Positions 25,474 to 37,059 of a stretch of DNA of 64,000 nt are shown here, piece after piece (within the stretch, counting starts at the first letter, position 1; every line of letters begins with the position of its first letter). The translations under genes and the position numbers were made by a program. The notes under the pieces were generated by a model. The model was not told the DNA's origin, did not search any database, and saw only the letters and a list, made by a program, of their open reading frames with translations. The stretch is taken from NCBI GenBank assembly GCA_036245805.1, contig BTRK01000006.1, positions 5,621,613-5,685,612 of the forward strand. The letters are read 5' to 3'. Source of the stretch: Pristionchus mayeri. Lineage: Eukaryota; Nematoda; Chromadorea; Rhabditida; Neodiplogasteridae.

Positions 25474-28400
25474 TCAACAGTTCGTGTTTCCAACGGAGCA
25501 CGGGACGAACTCGCACACGAATGGGAGGCGCTCCGTGCAGTTGCGAGCTTCCCTGACAATCCGAAGTTGTATTGGAGTTCATATAATTTCCGATATTTCC
25601 AATCTCCCAAACAGTGAGTTTGTGAGTTTTCATTGATGTTAGTGAGAAGAAATGAGCAATACGAACAAAGTGTAATGTTGTAAAGATGGCTAGAAGTGCA
25701 TGTTATGCGCTTTAGGACCTAATTGAGAGTGCGCATATCGAAGATATATTTTCATGCGAAAACTTCATAATTATGGGGTTGTCAGTACACATGAAAACTT
25801 TTAGTCGCAATGGTCTGAGTTATTTCGTTTTGCTTTTTTGTTGTTTGTGCTTTTGTCGCACCCCCATCTCTCTTATGGTTTCCCCAGTAGGAGCCTTCGT
25901 AGGCTCCTACTAGGGTAGAAAATCTTATTGTTCTCCATACTCTCTCATCACTCGAGACTAGGTTCCTACTAGGGTGTCTAGAGTGATGAGAGAGTATGGA
26001 GAACAATGAGATTTTCACCCTAGTAGGATCCTACGTAGGATTCTACTGGAAAAACCATACCAGAGATGATACTCACCATTGCATCTGCACTCCGTCGTCC
26101 GTGAACCAGTAATCCGGGTTCTGGTAGTAACTCGCACACTGTGGCACGGGAGCTGGATAGAGATCACCCGAGTACTCGTAACCTTGCATTCTCCAGTATG
26201 GATTCGACGACTGAATACATTCATTATATGCATCATTATTGAAATCACGTACGATGTCCCCATTTCGTATATTATTTCCTACCAGTGAGATAATGTAATC
26301 AACGAACATTTCTAAAAAAAACGCTTTGAGGACGAAATTGATTCACCGTAAGCGAATTTAAAAGAGCGATTTCTTGCCTAGCCAGCTCTACTCTAGATCT
26401 TACCGCATCTTCCCATTTCCATATGCCCGATTCTGCCTTGGATGAACCGATCCAGAATTTGCCAAAAGGAGTCTGAGGCAGCACTGAAAGACAATTAGCG
26501 GTTAGTCTATTCGTACAGTATAGGGTGGCTGAAATGGATCACGGTTAACCGTCTTGTTTATTCTCTCATACGGGTCATCCGTGAGGGGAGGGCGAGAGAG
26601 ACGAGAGAGTGTCTCTCTCCACAGTGAATAGAGAGGGTAGGACTGCCAGAGGGGACGGTTAACCGTTTCATCTGCCGAGGCCCTCTAAATAGCGTTGATC
26701 CATTTCACCAACCCTAGTACAGTAGGCTTTCATAAATAAATAAATAAATAATGGTCTAGTTCATTTTAACAGCAAGTGACTGCACAGGTATAGTAATACT
26801 GCACAGCATGAATAGGTCTGGGCGTAATTGCCATAAAATGAACCAGTGCGTAAGTTCATTACCATAGCCTAGTGCACAGTTCATATATTCGAATATAACT
26901 ATCACGCCTTTCATATAAGAATCGAGCTGAACGCAGGATTAGGGGAAATTTTTTTAAGAATTGTGTATTGAGTGGGGTTGCAGGATCGAATTCGCGAGAT
27001 TCGTACCCTCTGGGGTCTTCCCTTCCTCCCTCGAACTTCGCACTGGCGAGAGGTCAACCCTCTCTCTCTAATCGAATCTCGCACTCTCTTTGCCAGAGGG
27101 TAAGAATCTCGCACTACCATCGAACTTCGCACTCTCCCCTCTCCCTCTCCCCGTGCTCGAGGGGGGAAGAGGGTTGAGTGCGAAGTTCGATGGGAGTGCG
27201 AGATTCGCACCCTCTGGCAGATCGACCTAGCTCGATCGAATTTCGGGGAGAGAGAGAGGAAGGGGTGTTAGATGGAGCGCGAAGTTCGAGTTCGAATTCG
27301 ATCCTGCAGGGAAATTACCCAAATCGAGTTTCCTTCAGTTTTGAACTTCTATGACATCCCTAAACATACTGCCAACTTCTCATTTGCATACAGTCCTTCT
27401 GGAGGTCCTGGCACCGGGTCATTGGTTCTGCTACTCACGTCTCTCCTTGGATATCTCCGTTCTCCATCACCTTATACAAAAATCTTCCTCTAATGAACCC
27501 CCACTAACTTTGTGAGCTATATCGATGTATACAAATGCATTTTAACAGTGCTACATTCAGGGAGACTTTTCTAGAAATCTATGGTGAAGACGCAAACGAA
27601 ATTTACCAGGTAGAAATTTTAGAGGGAGGGCTTTAATGAGTGGTTTTTTACATTTGGATAACCACAGGGGCTGAAACTGACAAGAAATTGAGAAAATAAC
27701 ACGCTCACATTGTCTAACGAACTCCGATGTCCCGTCATCATGGAGAGAGACGATTCGGCCTCCGCCAAGATCTGAAGAGACTGCCTGCGCATTACTGAAG
27801 GCGAGACCTCCAGAAATTGCGCTGAAGCATCCACCTAGAAAAAATAGTATAAAATGCAGTGAAAATGTTTAAAAATAATTGAAAATAGTATAAAATAATG
27901 TGTAGATTGACCGAGAAAGCTAATTTTGCTCAGCTTACCAGCTGCGCTCAAAGCTGCATCTGCCTTCCTTCCGGCATATGCATTTAAACCGTTTCCGCAG
28001 AAGCAGTTCGCTAAAAGTACAAATCGTAATTATTCTGATCGATACCTTTTCGGATTAAAACGGAATACCTACCTCTTGATGGGTAATTTCTGAGTGGGAA
28101 TATTTATTTTTACCTTTGCACAATAGCTGTATCGTTGTCATGTAGTCTGGCTGTTTGGTTGTGAGGTAGAATCCCTCACTCGCGATTCGTTTTAGTATGG
28201 GGCGTTCATTCACTCCATTCTTGACGAAATCTGATCACATTGATATCATATGGCCAGTTGTGATTAGAACACGAAAAAACGAGCACACTTAATATCTATC
28301 AAGCCATAACACTAGACCTACGAGAGCGTGAGGCTTTTCAAGAAAGTAAAATGCATTGCATAATATTACAAGAGGTAAATCGCGAGAGAATCTACCAAAA

Positions 28401-31400
28401 AAAGTGTCGTATATGGCAACGAAATTACCCACAAGTATTTCAAATGATGCTCTTTCAAACTGCGTTGTCAGAATATTGATATCGATCTTCATTCAGAAGT
28501 CCAAACGGGACTGTATTTTTCAACTATCAAATCGGGCTCTAACATCATGATCTACAAGTTTACTGTTGATGTAATGATTCCTGGTCTTCATCCTGGTGAG
28601 GGGCTGTCGTGTTGAGGAAAATTGATGTAAGTTTGGAAATCGGAAATACTATCCGGCTTTTCATGCTTAAGTTGTAGATCACACATGTGCCTCACTTCTC
28701 GCAAAAAATAGGAAAATCGGATAATGAACAAAAAAAAACTTTCACTTTTGTACGGCGACCCCCAAAATGAGTTCAGGACAAGAGTACTTCCGTATCTTCA
28801 ATTGACCTAATTTTGGCTCAAAATCGTTCAAAAAATTACAAAACATCATTATAAGTTGTTTCCCCCATATTGTAACACGTCCATAGGTCATAAATGGTCA
28901 AATGCCGAAAATTAAAACGGTTTTGACCCCAATAAACTTGTTGATCTGTCCAATTTAGCAAACTGGGTTTCAAATAATGTAAATACATCCTTCAAAGTAG
29001 CTCGAAGAAAATGGGCTCCACTAAATGCGATATTTCCATTGAATAATCAGAGGAAAGACGCTAAACTATAGACCAGGTCAAAATAGACATAGAGACCCGA
29101 CTTATGGTTAGAAATGTAGACCACGATGAGGTAAACATGCCATCTGTTGAAAGTGAGTCTCTATCTTTTCGTTAAACCGTGCTACAGAGCCTGGAACTTA
29201 CTTTCAACATATGAAATGTTTAGCTTTTAGTGCTCTACAGTTTTAGCCATAAGTCGAATATCATGCATATTTTGATCTGGGCTATGCTTTAGCACCTTTC
29301 CTCGGATAATTCAATGGGGATATCACATTTACTGGATCCCATTTTCTTTGAGCTACTTCGGGATGTATCAGGTTGTAACATAAGTTTTGTCGCGTCCAAT
29401 CTCTTATGCATTTTAACCTCAGAAATTCTTCGAATTAATTTAATCTCAATTTTGTTATTCATCATCAGTGAGGGCCTTCGTACTCTTTCTTACGCGCTTT
29501 ACTTCAGTCCTGTCAAGGCAGTTGAGGAGGCACGTTAGTCAGACAAAGTTGTACTGAGATAAGGATTACAAATCATTTTCACGCATCAGCTCTTCTTGAA
29601 AAGGATAAATTATGCCGATTTTGTGTGATTTGCGTAAAGTACTACATATGTGCATAATTTTGAACCACTCACGGATAATGACAAACGAAAATCGTTCTAG
29701 AAATGTAGACGAGTTTGTATAATGCGGATGGTTGGTGACGGTCGCGAAAACTTTCGCAAGCCGAATTTTCTTCTCAATAGATATCCAGATCCAAATAGTG
29801 GTGGAATATAGTTCACCCAAAGTGGTCAGTATGCAGACAAAGTTTGGGGTAGATTGGGTTCTGTTGAGATAAGTGGCTCCATTTAGAACGATGGTATGTA
29901 AATTAAACTAATGAAAACGGCACTTTGTTCATATTCCTACCTCGCACACATGTTCAATATCTGATTTGTTGGGTCCATCCTAACCATAAACCCTTCCCTT
30001 ACTAGTATCTACTTGGGATAAGTTTGGAAATAAATAGCTTTTGAATGACAATCTTTAATTCGAAACACCTAAACTTGCATATTTTGGTAAAATTGCGCGC
30101 GAATTGAATTAATAAAAATTCAAATTTCCCACAAGTGGAGTGTTCTTTCTCTCACTTGTTTAATGATAAATTATACCTCCATGAGTGGTAATTGAACGCA
30201 CTTATGTTAGTCACTGTTGTTGTAATTCTGGATTCAGAAGAGTTGGTCAAGTTGGCTACGAATCAGCGGCTAACCTTACACTCCGTGAAGTATATCTTTG
30301 GTTCCGTTCAACCTAGCACCATATCTGGCGTATATTTTGAAAGAGCATTGACGGGGTATATCACCATGCTGTAGAAGTTTGGTTCATTATTCATCTCTGC
30401 GAACTAGCACCTGATCAAACGAATTTAAAAAATCTGCACCAAATTTAAATCAGTTCGTATTAATATTTTTCGCATAGCCAGCGTGCGCAGTTCAGCTCTA
30501 CCCTATGGTTTGAATGTGCATGAACACCCCAAACATATACTAGGAGGTCAGGCATTGATAATGTTTGAGAAGTATCCTTCATGGAAATATTGTGAACCTC
30601 CGAAATGCGACAAAACTTATGTTACAACCTAATATTTACATTGTTTAAAACCCAATTGGACAGATCAGCGGGTTGATGTGGGTCAAAATACCGTTTTTCA
30701 TTTTTTTTTTCAAATTCGGCGTGGTCGATTCTCTCGCGATTCCTCTCATAATCGCTAAATATGTGCCTTCGAATATTAATTGGACTTACTATTGACAATT
30801 ACTGTGAGATATTCCTTATGGTCATCAATCCAATTCGAGTAGGATTCTCTGAATTATTATGTTTTAAAATTCGAAATTATGAGTCGAGAATAGTAGCATT
30901 TAAGAGATATTATCTGAGTGAGTGAGCAGTTTTTCTGTAGACGCTTGACACTAGCGAAAAATCGAATTCCTCGAAAATTGGCATACATGTAGTACTCAGT
31001 GACTCAAGCATGGCCTATTTAGTGTTCTAGATCACTCATAGAGAAATGCGCTACCGCTACACTTTTGTCCACAAACGTCAATTTTCGAACTTTTCGCGAC
31101 CGATCCAGATTTACAGGGTGCGCCAAAATTACCCGAACTGATTTCATCTTTCTGTGGCCACGCGACTCAATCGATATGCGCGACCGATAGTGCATACTAT
31201 TTTCATAATTCAAGGTATCATGTCAACTAGATGAGCTTCAGATCAACATAATCAGAGAATGGTACCTAACACTGATGTTATAATGTGCAAGGGGCGCACT
31301 TTTTTACGTTGTTCAGCGATTAAAATATATATACTGTCGAAGGCAAGCTGATTTGGCACAACGACATAATCACTGCCTCTGATCCAAAGAAATCTAAAAT

Positions 31401-34209
31401 AGTTGTTAAGACAGTGGTTTTATCTGCTATCCCCGCTGGATCAGAGATTGGGATGGAAGTTGCTGAACATGCAGTTCCCTCCCCCTTTTGCCATTTCGGG
31501 CGTCTAGATCGGTGTTGTCAAGTCGGCATGCGCCCTCTTCATTTCGTGTGCTCTCTCACCGGTCAGTAGGGGTGAGATAGCGTGCGAACATGGAGAGCAC
31601 GTGCCTGTTTGCCACCACTGGTCTAGATCAATACGGAGTATTACATGAATCACATCCTCGAAGAGGCGCTTCCTCCCTGACCTCATCTCCACTTGGATCA
31701 GGAACACTGGACCTTTCAACAAGATTCCGCTGAGCTATACTCACTGAGTATATACTATACTCACTATACTATACTCACTGTACTCACTATACTCACTATA
31801 ATACTATACTCACTATACTATGCTCACTATACTCACTATCACTATAGCTATACTCACTAGACACATGTATGCCAATTTTGGAGGAATTTGATTTTTCGCT
31901 AGTGCCAAGCACATTTTCATTCACTCAGATAGTCTCTCATAAGTGGTCTACATGAATGCAAAACAATGAGATGGAATTTTAAAAAAAACGAAAAAAATCA
32001 TAATATATAAACGCACGGCTCTGAATCAGTAATCAAATAGATCACTTTGCGTGTGTTCGCAAAGTCCGGTCTTGCTCCTCTAGTTAGCATGACTACAGCC
32101 ACGTACATTGCACTGAAATCATGGAATTCGCTTTTCCCATTTGACACTCATTTACGAGAAGGGATCCATCGCTTTAGCTCCACTTGTGATCTGGATTTTG
32201 CCTGTTACTTTGTCCAATCTGGTCATATTGAGAAAGAAGAGCTCCTGAAACAATAAAGCTATTGGACGAAAAAAAAGTTGCATTAAGCATTGCTTTTGTT
32301 TCCACATGTACAAAGTGATTGATCCTGCTCGTTTTCTGTCTCACCTGAAAGCTTAGGTTTGACATCGTAATCAGACCGATTCGAGTGTGGTGGGAAGCTG
32401 CTGTATCGGTTGTAAGAATGTCTCCCCTCTCGTCGCCAATAAGAGAATCAATAAGGGCGCACGCCTAGAGAGGAAATGATTTTTATATTTTATTTTTTTT
32501 CACGATCATTTGTAATGTATCCTCATGAAGGTAACCATCTAGTCACTATCGGATATCAATAGGCATAACCGGAATGGCATTTAAGCACAGACTAATAGGG
32601 ATTCAATTTCCAGGTTATTCTGGCTAATTTTCAGGTATGTTACAGGTGCGCTACAAAGATTATGAGCTTATCAGATATCTAGGTCACCTGAAACAAAATT
32701 ACCCAAACATTTATGAAGATTAAAATGTTCTTTTTGACTATATTCTTTTTGCGTGATATCTCATCCGTCAGAAAGATGTGAGAGGACACATAATGAATGG
32801 AGTCTTCATTACAGTTCGTAATTCGGGCCTTCGTCGCTTCATCTTCCACACTATCCAAACCGGTCTGGCGGTGAGAGAGTGTGCAGAATGAAGAGACGGT
32901 GGTATCGTTTCTCGAACTCTAGTACTTATCGCCAGGCCACCACTGTCACCAGCCTCAGCAAGGCTCTGCTCTCCCATTGACTCCGAGATGTCCAGCACGA
33001 TGACGACGTCCAGCCAGATGTCCATCGCCGACCAACCGATCGGATTTGACGCAGCGTCTAGTTCGCATCCACAATAGTCTGAAACTTCTCGAACTTCCTT
33101 GAATAGGTTTACTAAGCAATAAGCTTACCAGGCTCCACGACTGGCGAAAGCATTAGATGTTCTTCTGCAATGAATGATGTGCTTGGAATAATTACTCGCT
33201 AATTGTTTAGTATAAATTCAATACAGGAAAACATCTCACAGGAAAACATAGGAATAGTACAAGCACAAAACACAAGAACTGAATGACAGAACGCATCAAA
33301 ACTAACCGATATTCATCTCGATCGCGAATGCATCCTGAACATAAGATACGTTGATTTCTGCGCTGACATCTGACACGAAGTCAATCTGAAAACTACAACG
33401 TTTGTTCAAATGTTTGAGTCCTGGAAACCTTCAGGCTTGAAGCGGTGAACGATGTGGACAAGCTGGCGTTGAAGTACCTGCAATGTCATGATAATGGTAA
33501 AGACATATAGTTCAGCCCAGTCAAGCGATTTTGCAGTTGTCAAGTGACTTCTACTCTAGGTTGTGAAGCAGTCAGCCCGGCTGACCCATGAAAAAGGGCA
33601 GGGTTTATAAAAATAATTTTAATCTCACGTCTGATTCCACATCTGATTGTTGAGGAATCCAGAAATCACTAGATGTCCTCCATATCGACCGTCGAAAGTG
33701 CACTCTCCCTTGACTTTCATCACGAACGGCTTGTCGCGCCTTGAAAACGTATTATTACAATTTAATATAATATGTAGGTATTCCAACAGTTGTAACCGTT
33801 GTAGTTTAGAGTAAAATAACTTGAATTTGCACGGAATACCATCATACCGTTGGCAAAAAGTTGTGAATCTCGTTTCGGCAGGTAGTCGTCGAGATCGGCC
33901 GCTGCCTAGGATCGTACCACGTCCAAGCCCTGCAATAATGGTCGGCCATCGCTCGATAGTCTGAAGAAGTGTATTTATATAACAGTTTATTTATAGTTAT
34001 AACTACACATTTGCAGCCAATGCCCAAAGCTTTAAACTCTACTCCAACTTTTGATATGTGCAGTTGGTTGTATAGTAACGTCGGATGGCATACTGCAAAT
34101 AACACCTTCATAGTCGTGGGAACTCATGAGATGTAGTAGCACTCCTGGATCGACGATGACCGTGACGACATCGTCGAAGATCGTGACGTACATCGGGAAG
34201 TCGTCGCAT
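25474..34209 (-). CDS. VWA plus C-type lectin domain secreted protein (nematode clec type), 5' incomplete
   Basis: Minus-strand exons in transcription order: 34106-34209, 33848-33960, 33630-33739, 33429-33477, 33307-33384, 33129-33164, 32950-33078, 32345-32464, 32156-32244 (weak), 28114-28230, 27939-28010, 27709-27834, 26404-26483, 26077-26210, 25474-25552. WLDVVIVLDISESMG is a von Willebrand A start with its metal-binding DxSxS. RIGLITMS and LKRIASEGFYL are later VWA strands. ANCFCGNG leads into a C-type lectin domain: GRIVSLHDD, FWIGSS, GIWKWED, YWFTDD and the closing LPFVCE, with cysteines in place. Phases agree from 28230 to the stop at 25474-25476. No signal peptide exon was found, the VWA middle is missing, and the 32950/32464 junction does not fit in phase. 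Probably secreted; possibly broken. Confidence 0.75.
25884..26049. mobile_element. 166-bp foldback element in a lectin-gene intron
   Basis: Inverted arms begin CCAGTAGGAGCC and end GGATTCTACTGG, with long inner arms such as TTGTTCTCCATACTCTCTCA and its reverse complement. Flanking TATGGTTT / AAACCATA extends the symmetry, so a target duplication cannot be separated from the arm. It lies in the intron between exons 26077-26210 and 25474-25552. Confidence 0.7.
26521..26716. mobile_element. 196-bp hAT-type MITE with 8-bp target duplication
   Basis: Terminal repeats TAGGGTGGCTGAAATGGATC and its near reverse complement (GATCCATTTCACCAACCCTA) bound a GA-rich palindromic centre with GGTTAACCGT on both sides. 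GTACAGTA flanks both ends exactly (26513-26520 and 26717-26724). The 8-bp duplication supports hAT mobility. It lies in the intron between lectin exons 27709-27834 and 26404-26483. Confidence 0.88.
26980..27308. repeat. Long foldback with TGCAGGATCGAATTCG ends
   Basis: Left end TGCAGGATCGAATTCG and right end CGAATTCGATCCTGCA are exact reverse complements. Inside, GAGATTCG, ACCCTCTGG and CGAACTTCGCACTC recur in both orientations around a GA-rich middle. No coding potential. Same lectin-gene intron as the 26521 element. Confidence 0.75.
28912..30705. mobile_element. Inverted-repeat element interrupted by a second transposon
   Basis: The left arm (about 28912-29055, containing TTTTGACCCCAATAAAC and TAGCTCGAAGAAAATGGG) matches in reverse a right arm split into 29297-29370 and about 30630-30705. 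The loop 29055-29297 has its own small inverted pair around GTTGAAAGTGAG / CTTACTTTCAAC. The gap in the right arm is a separate element at 29371-30629. It occupies the large intron of the lectin gene. Confidence 0.7.
29371..30629. mobile_element. 1.26-kb DNA transposon nested in the arm of another
   Basis: GGTTGTAACATAAGTTTTGT followed by CGC at 29371-29393 is the exact reverse complement of 30607-30629. Nothing between them resembles a transposase, so it is non-autonomous. The interrupted target reads GGATGTAT before and ATTTACAT after, which restores the other arm of the host element. A TA duplication is likely. Confidence 0.72.
31110..31740 (+). pseudogene. Mariner/Tc1-like transposase remnant
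   Basis: The plus strand shows scattered pieces that look like this family: an end-like CAGGGTGCGCCAAAATTACC at about 31116, a decayed central part, and EYYMNHILEEAL at about 31634-31670, resembling the region just before the second catalytic Asp. Frames are broken by stops and by a MITE at 31510. Identification rests on short stretches. Confidence 0.4.
31510..31620. mobile_element. 111-bp hAT-type MITE, divergent family member
   Basis: A palindrome starting CGGTGTTGTCAAGTCGGC and ending TGTTTGCCACCACTG around a central TCACCGGT. It is flanked on both sides by GTCTAGAT (31502-31509 and 31621-31628), a perfect 8-bp target duplication. Arms and core resemble the 112-bp family (6192, 48571, 60923) at lower identity. 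It is inserted in the mariner-like remnant. Confidence 0.88.
31738..31858 (+). repeat. TACTCACTATAC microsatellite
   Basis: Imperfect head-to-tail repeats of ACTCACTATACT-like units, about 120 bp, just after the mariner-like remnant. Confidence 0.85.
32812..32938. repeat. Foldback remnant beside the VWA exon
   Basis: The left arm begins AGTTCGTAATTCGGG and the right arm ends ATCGTTTCTCGAACTCTAG, the ends of two related foldbacks (54664 and 4569). The core is AAACCGGTCTGGCGGTGAG. It lies directly after the exon with the VWA metal site and may have disturbed that exon's splice donor. Confidence 0.55.
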
Positions 34210-35650
34210 CTAAAATTGGAACAAAAATTTTCCGTCTCACAACCCCTCAATGTAAGGGATGAGGGCTATAAATAATTGTCAAAAATGTTTTGACAATGAT
34301 ATCTCAGCAACGAAAGGTTCGAAAGTTAATATGAGAGACTATCTGACAGGATTCACATATACCCGTACAGCAAAAAATAGATTTCCGGTTTAAATATCTC
34401 CTTAGGATCATTTTTTACGTAGAGAAAGAAAATCTACCTTAGAAAGCCGTATCTCTGGCCCCTCATTCTCTGTGGTGCGCCGAAATGGGCGGTCGGTTTT
34501 TGAAATTTTTTGGGGGCTTCCAAACCCCGGAAATATACAGTTATACTGACAGATCTCGACGAGATAAACATTTTTACTGTTGGAAGTTAAGAGGTAGCTC
34601 TTCTGTGAAAAAAGTTATGTTCATTTGAAATTTTCAAGAGGCAGTCCTGAAAAATTGTATTCCATAGGGGGGATTTTAAATATGTTCGTTAGATTTCCCG
34701 TGAAAAACTACCCCTTGTTTGAAAATTACAGCGAAAAATATTTTCTGGCACAAATGTTTGAGCATCAAAGACGAGTCGAAGCAACTGAACGATTCCACAA
34801 TTGCTCACGTTTCTCATGTTTCTCATTGAATTGCCTCGATTATCGGCATGTTATCGATTATCTTATCGATTATCGATTATCGGCATGTTTCTGAGAGAAC
34901 GGCATCAAACAATCATCCAACCTTTATAATACGTAATTCGACGGTAATTTATTTTATGCATCCGCGAGGTGCTCTAAAAATCGGAACACCACATCAACGC
35001 ACCCATTAGCGGTGCCAAGTGGACAAGCGCCTCATTTCGTGTTATGGTACGGGTCGGATAGAGCGACAGGTTGCGTGAAACGAGGATGTTTTGAAAAGTA
35101 AATTTACAGTTTTCTCTTGTTTTTCCATTACGAACACAGTGAAATAGGGAGTAGAACAACTTCCCAATCTCCACATGAAGATGCAAACAATCACGAGTTA
35201 ATCATAACGATATCAATTATTCAACAAAAAATCAACATTTTCTAGCAGAGGAGGGTAGATAGTTGTCCCGTTGTATGCGGATCTTGCCTGACTTTTACAC
35301 ATTTCAGTTATCACAATGGTTTGACCTGCTCATCTTCTCAAATATTTGAGCGTCAGCGAGAAGTCGAAATGAAATGATTCCACACCTTTGTTCACTTCTG
35401 TGAGTCATTGAATTGTCACGATTTTCGGCAACTTTCAGAAAGGACGACATCAAACGCCCTTCACACCAGAGTAAGAAATTTCGTCATTGTATGTAAACGC
35501 TAGATGAGGACACAATTCCACCTAGCATGTTCTCATCAGCACATGAAAGTGCAAGTGCTCAGAAGTAGAGAGCACGTATGCGTATGAGGGAGCACATCTG
35601 CTTATGCTTTATTGGCTTCGACAGAGCAACGTACGTAAGATACAGAAGTA

Positions 35651-35809
35651 GAGTTCTCTTATTGGAATCTTATTGGAATGAATTGTGCCATTTTCATATA
35701 TGTTGCACGTGCACTATATATATATGATCAATATAGTGCACGTGAAACATATATGAAAATGATGCAATTCATTCCAATAAGATTCCAATAAGAGAACTCT
35801 ATCACATCA
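35651..35809. mobile_element. 159-bp near-perfect palindrome flanked by TA
   Basis: Arms GAGTTCTCTTATTGGAATCT onward and the reverse complement ending AGATTCCAATAAGAGAACTC pair almost end to end. TA lies immediately outside both ends (35649-35650 and 35810-35811). Size, symmetry and the TA target fit a Tc1/mariner-type MITE. Confidence 0.8.
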
Positions 35810-36147
35810 AGTCACCTCAGAAAATAGGTTAATTTGCGTAGCAAAGCGATTCTCGGATCGATCTCGCCCTCTCATTGTGTATATTTATGTCCCTTAGAGT
35901 CGGTTCATCGAAATTCATCCTCAAATTTGAAAATATTGGGCAAAATATATTATCGATATTGCGAAACACTCGAACTCTTTGATTTGGGCTCAATTTCGAG
36001 CAAATCAGAAAATCCTATCGCTATTGGCCACTGAAACATAGTTAAAACGCTATCTAATCAAAGGAGCGACAAAGTTAGTTCTTCTGTTTTGAGTGAAACA
36101 CACAAAAATGGCATTGAAATGACTTGGAAATGTCAGTTCGGCCCATT

Positions 36148-36491
36148 CTAAATAGAACTCCTCAGAGGAGAGTCAATCTATCGACACGCCGTTTGTGCAC
36201 AAAATTTTGCACAAAAAACTTTTTTTTTGCACAATTTTATGCAGCGGTTTCTTCGATTTTGATCTGGTTCGGTAGCAGCATGGTAAAATGCGTCGAAAAC
36301 AGCCAAAATTGGCTGTTTTTGGCACGCCAATGATAACTCCTCTTAGGAGAGTAAAGCTATCGACATGGCGTTTGTGCACAAAGTTGCGTAAACATTTGTT
36401 CCACACTTCTATGTAGCGGTTTTTCCGAATTCGATCTATTTAGCTAGCAATGCATTAAAAGGCACGAAAAAGCGGCTAAAATGGCCGCTTT
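36148..36491 (+). repeat. Two diverged direct repeats of about 170 bp
   Basis: Both units start AACTCCTC..AGGAGAGT, continue TATCGACA.GGCGTTTGTGCAC, then GTAGCGGTTT or GCAGCGGTTT, and end in a short hairpin (CCAAAATTGG in unit 1, TAAAATGGCCGCTTTTT in unit 2). Units at about 36148-36315 and 36330-36491. No function seen. Confidence 0.6.
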
Positions 36492-36648
36492 TTCTCCTCG
36501 GTGATTCGAAAATGATAGGGAGTCAGTCTGCCACGTAAAAGGGCTTTTTTTCTGAGTTGACTTGCTGTGTCTATACAGAAGCCCATGCTCACCCTGATCG
36601 TTTACGAGTGCAAACAGTGAACTGACGGTATTGTTGTGCATATTACAT

Positions 36649-36669
36649 GCTTTATTACCCAAGTTTGAG
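36649..36669 (+). other. SL1 spliced-leader-like sequence
   Basis: The last 16 bases, ATTACCCAAGTTTGAG, equal the 3' end of the nematode SL1 leader. The five bases before read GCTTT where SL1 has GGTTTA. GT follows, as in an SL RNA donor. The bases after it do not resemble the rest of SL1 RNA as I know it and no Sm site is seen, so this is not an evident functional SL RNA gene. A reverse-transcribed trans-spliced RNA or a decayed SL RNA copy are the simplest readings. Confidence 0.5.
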
Positions 36670-36675
36670 GTGATT

Positions 36676-36724
36676 TCCCTGACTGATGATGGGCTTGCCC
36701 GAAACGTCTCGCTCGATAAAGACT
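36676..36724 (+). other. Hammerhead-ribozyme-like core
   Basis: CTGATGA (36683-36689), then T, then a GGG-CTTG-CCC hairpin, then GAAAC (36701-36705) reproduces the conserved hammerhead core with a short stem II. A GTCT...AGAC hairpin (36706-36724) could act as stem III. One extra T sits between CTGATGA and stem II, and the bases closing stem III are not ideal, so activity is uncertain. Such short hammerheads are known in Penelope-like and other retroelements. Confidence 0.4.
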
Positions 36725-36992
36725 GATAAGATACCCCCCCCCCCTCTTATCTCCCCTGCTGGCCTCACGAATATTCCAAACGCATATTGGATGCAGTTTC
36801 TACGTTCGTAAAACATTAGTGCGTGCTCGATATAATACAAATTTATAATACAAACTATATTAATTATATTTGCATGCGGTTCAAATGAATTACACTAAGG
36901 CAGTCGCGAGAAGGAAATTAAAAAGCTTTTCTTCTTCTCTTCCCCCCCACTTTTTCCGCAGCACCAAATGAGAAAAAAAGAACAAAACTCTT

Positions 36993-37059
36993 GATCTCGG
37001 GCGGGCTCGAACCGCCGGCCGTGTGTTAGACAGATGTGATAACCACTACACACGAGATC
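36993..37059 (-). tRNA. tRNA-Val(AAC)-like, compact, unit 1
   Basis: On the minus strand GATCTCG and CGAGATC form a perfect 7-bp acceptor stem. GTG...CAC forms a short D stem and GGCGG-TTCGAGC-CCGCC a perfect T arm with a B box. The anticodon loop CTAACAC gives AAC (valine) on a stem with 4 of 5 pairs. It is only 67 nt: one linker base before the D stem and about four variable-loop bases are missing compared with ordinary tRNA-Val. A T run follows within about 20 bases, as needed for Pol III termination. It may be a pseudogene or an unusual compact tRNA. Confidence 0.55.

Larger units (their letters stand above)
30915..31935. mobile_element. Inverted-repeat element enclosing a mariner-like remnant
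   Basis: A segment of about 78 bp containing CACTAGCGAAAAATCGAATT and TTGGCATACATGTAG (30915-30992) recurs in reverse at 31858-31935. Between the arms lie a transposase remnant, a small MITE and a microsatellite, listed separately. Same large intron of the lectin gene. Confidence 0.6.
34210..36640. other. No gene recognised
   Basis: Upstream side of the lectin gene; its missing first exons and promoter should lie here or further up, but none could be recognised. Contains short GATTATCG repeats at about 34850-34885, the TA-flanked palindrome at 35651-35809 and two diverged direct repeats at 36148-36491. Confidence 0.45.

Noticed and set aside
36649..36760. Functional SL1 RNA gene
   Set aside because: Only the leader part matches. 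The rest of SL RNA and a clear Sm site are missing, so it is reported only as an SL1-like sequence.
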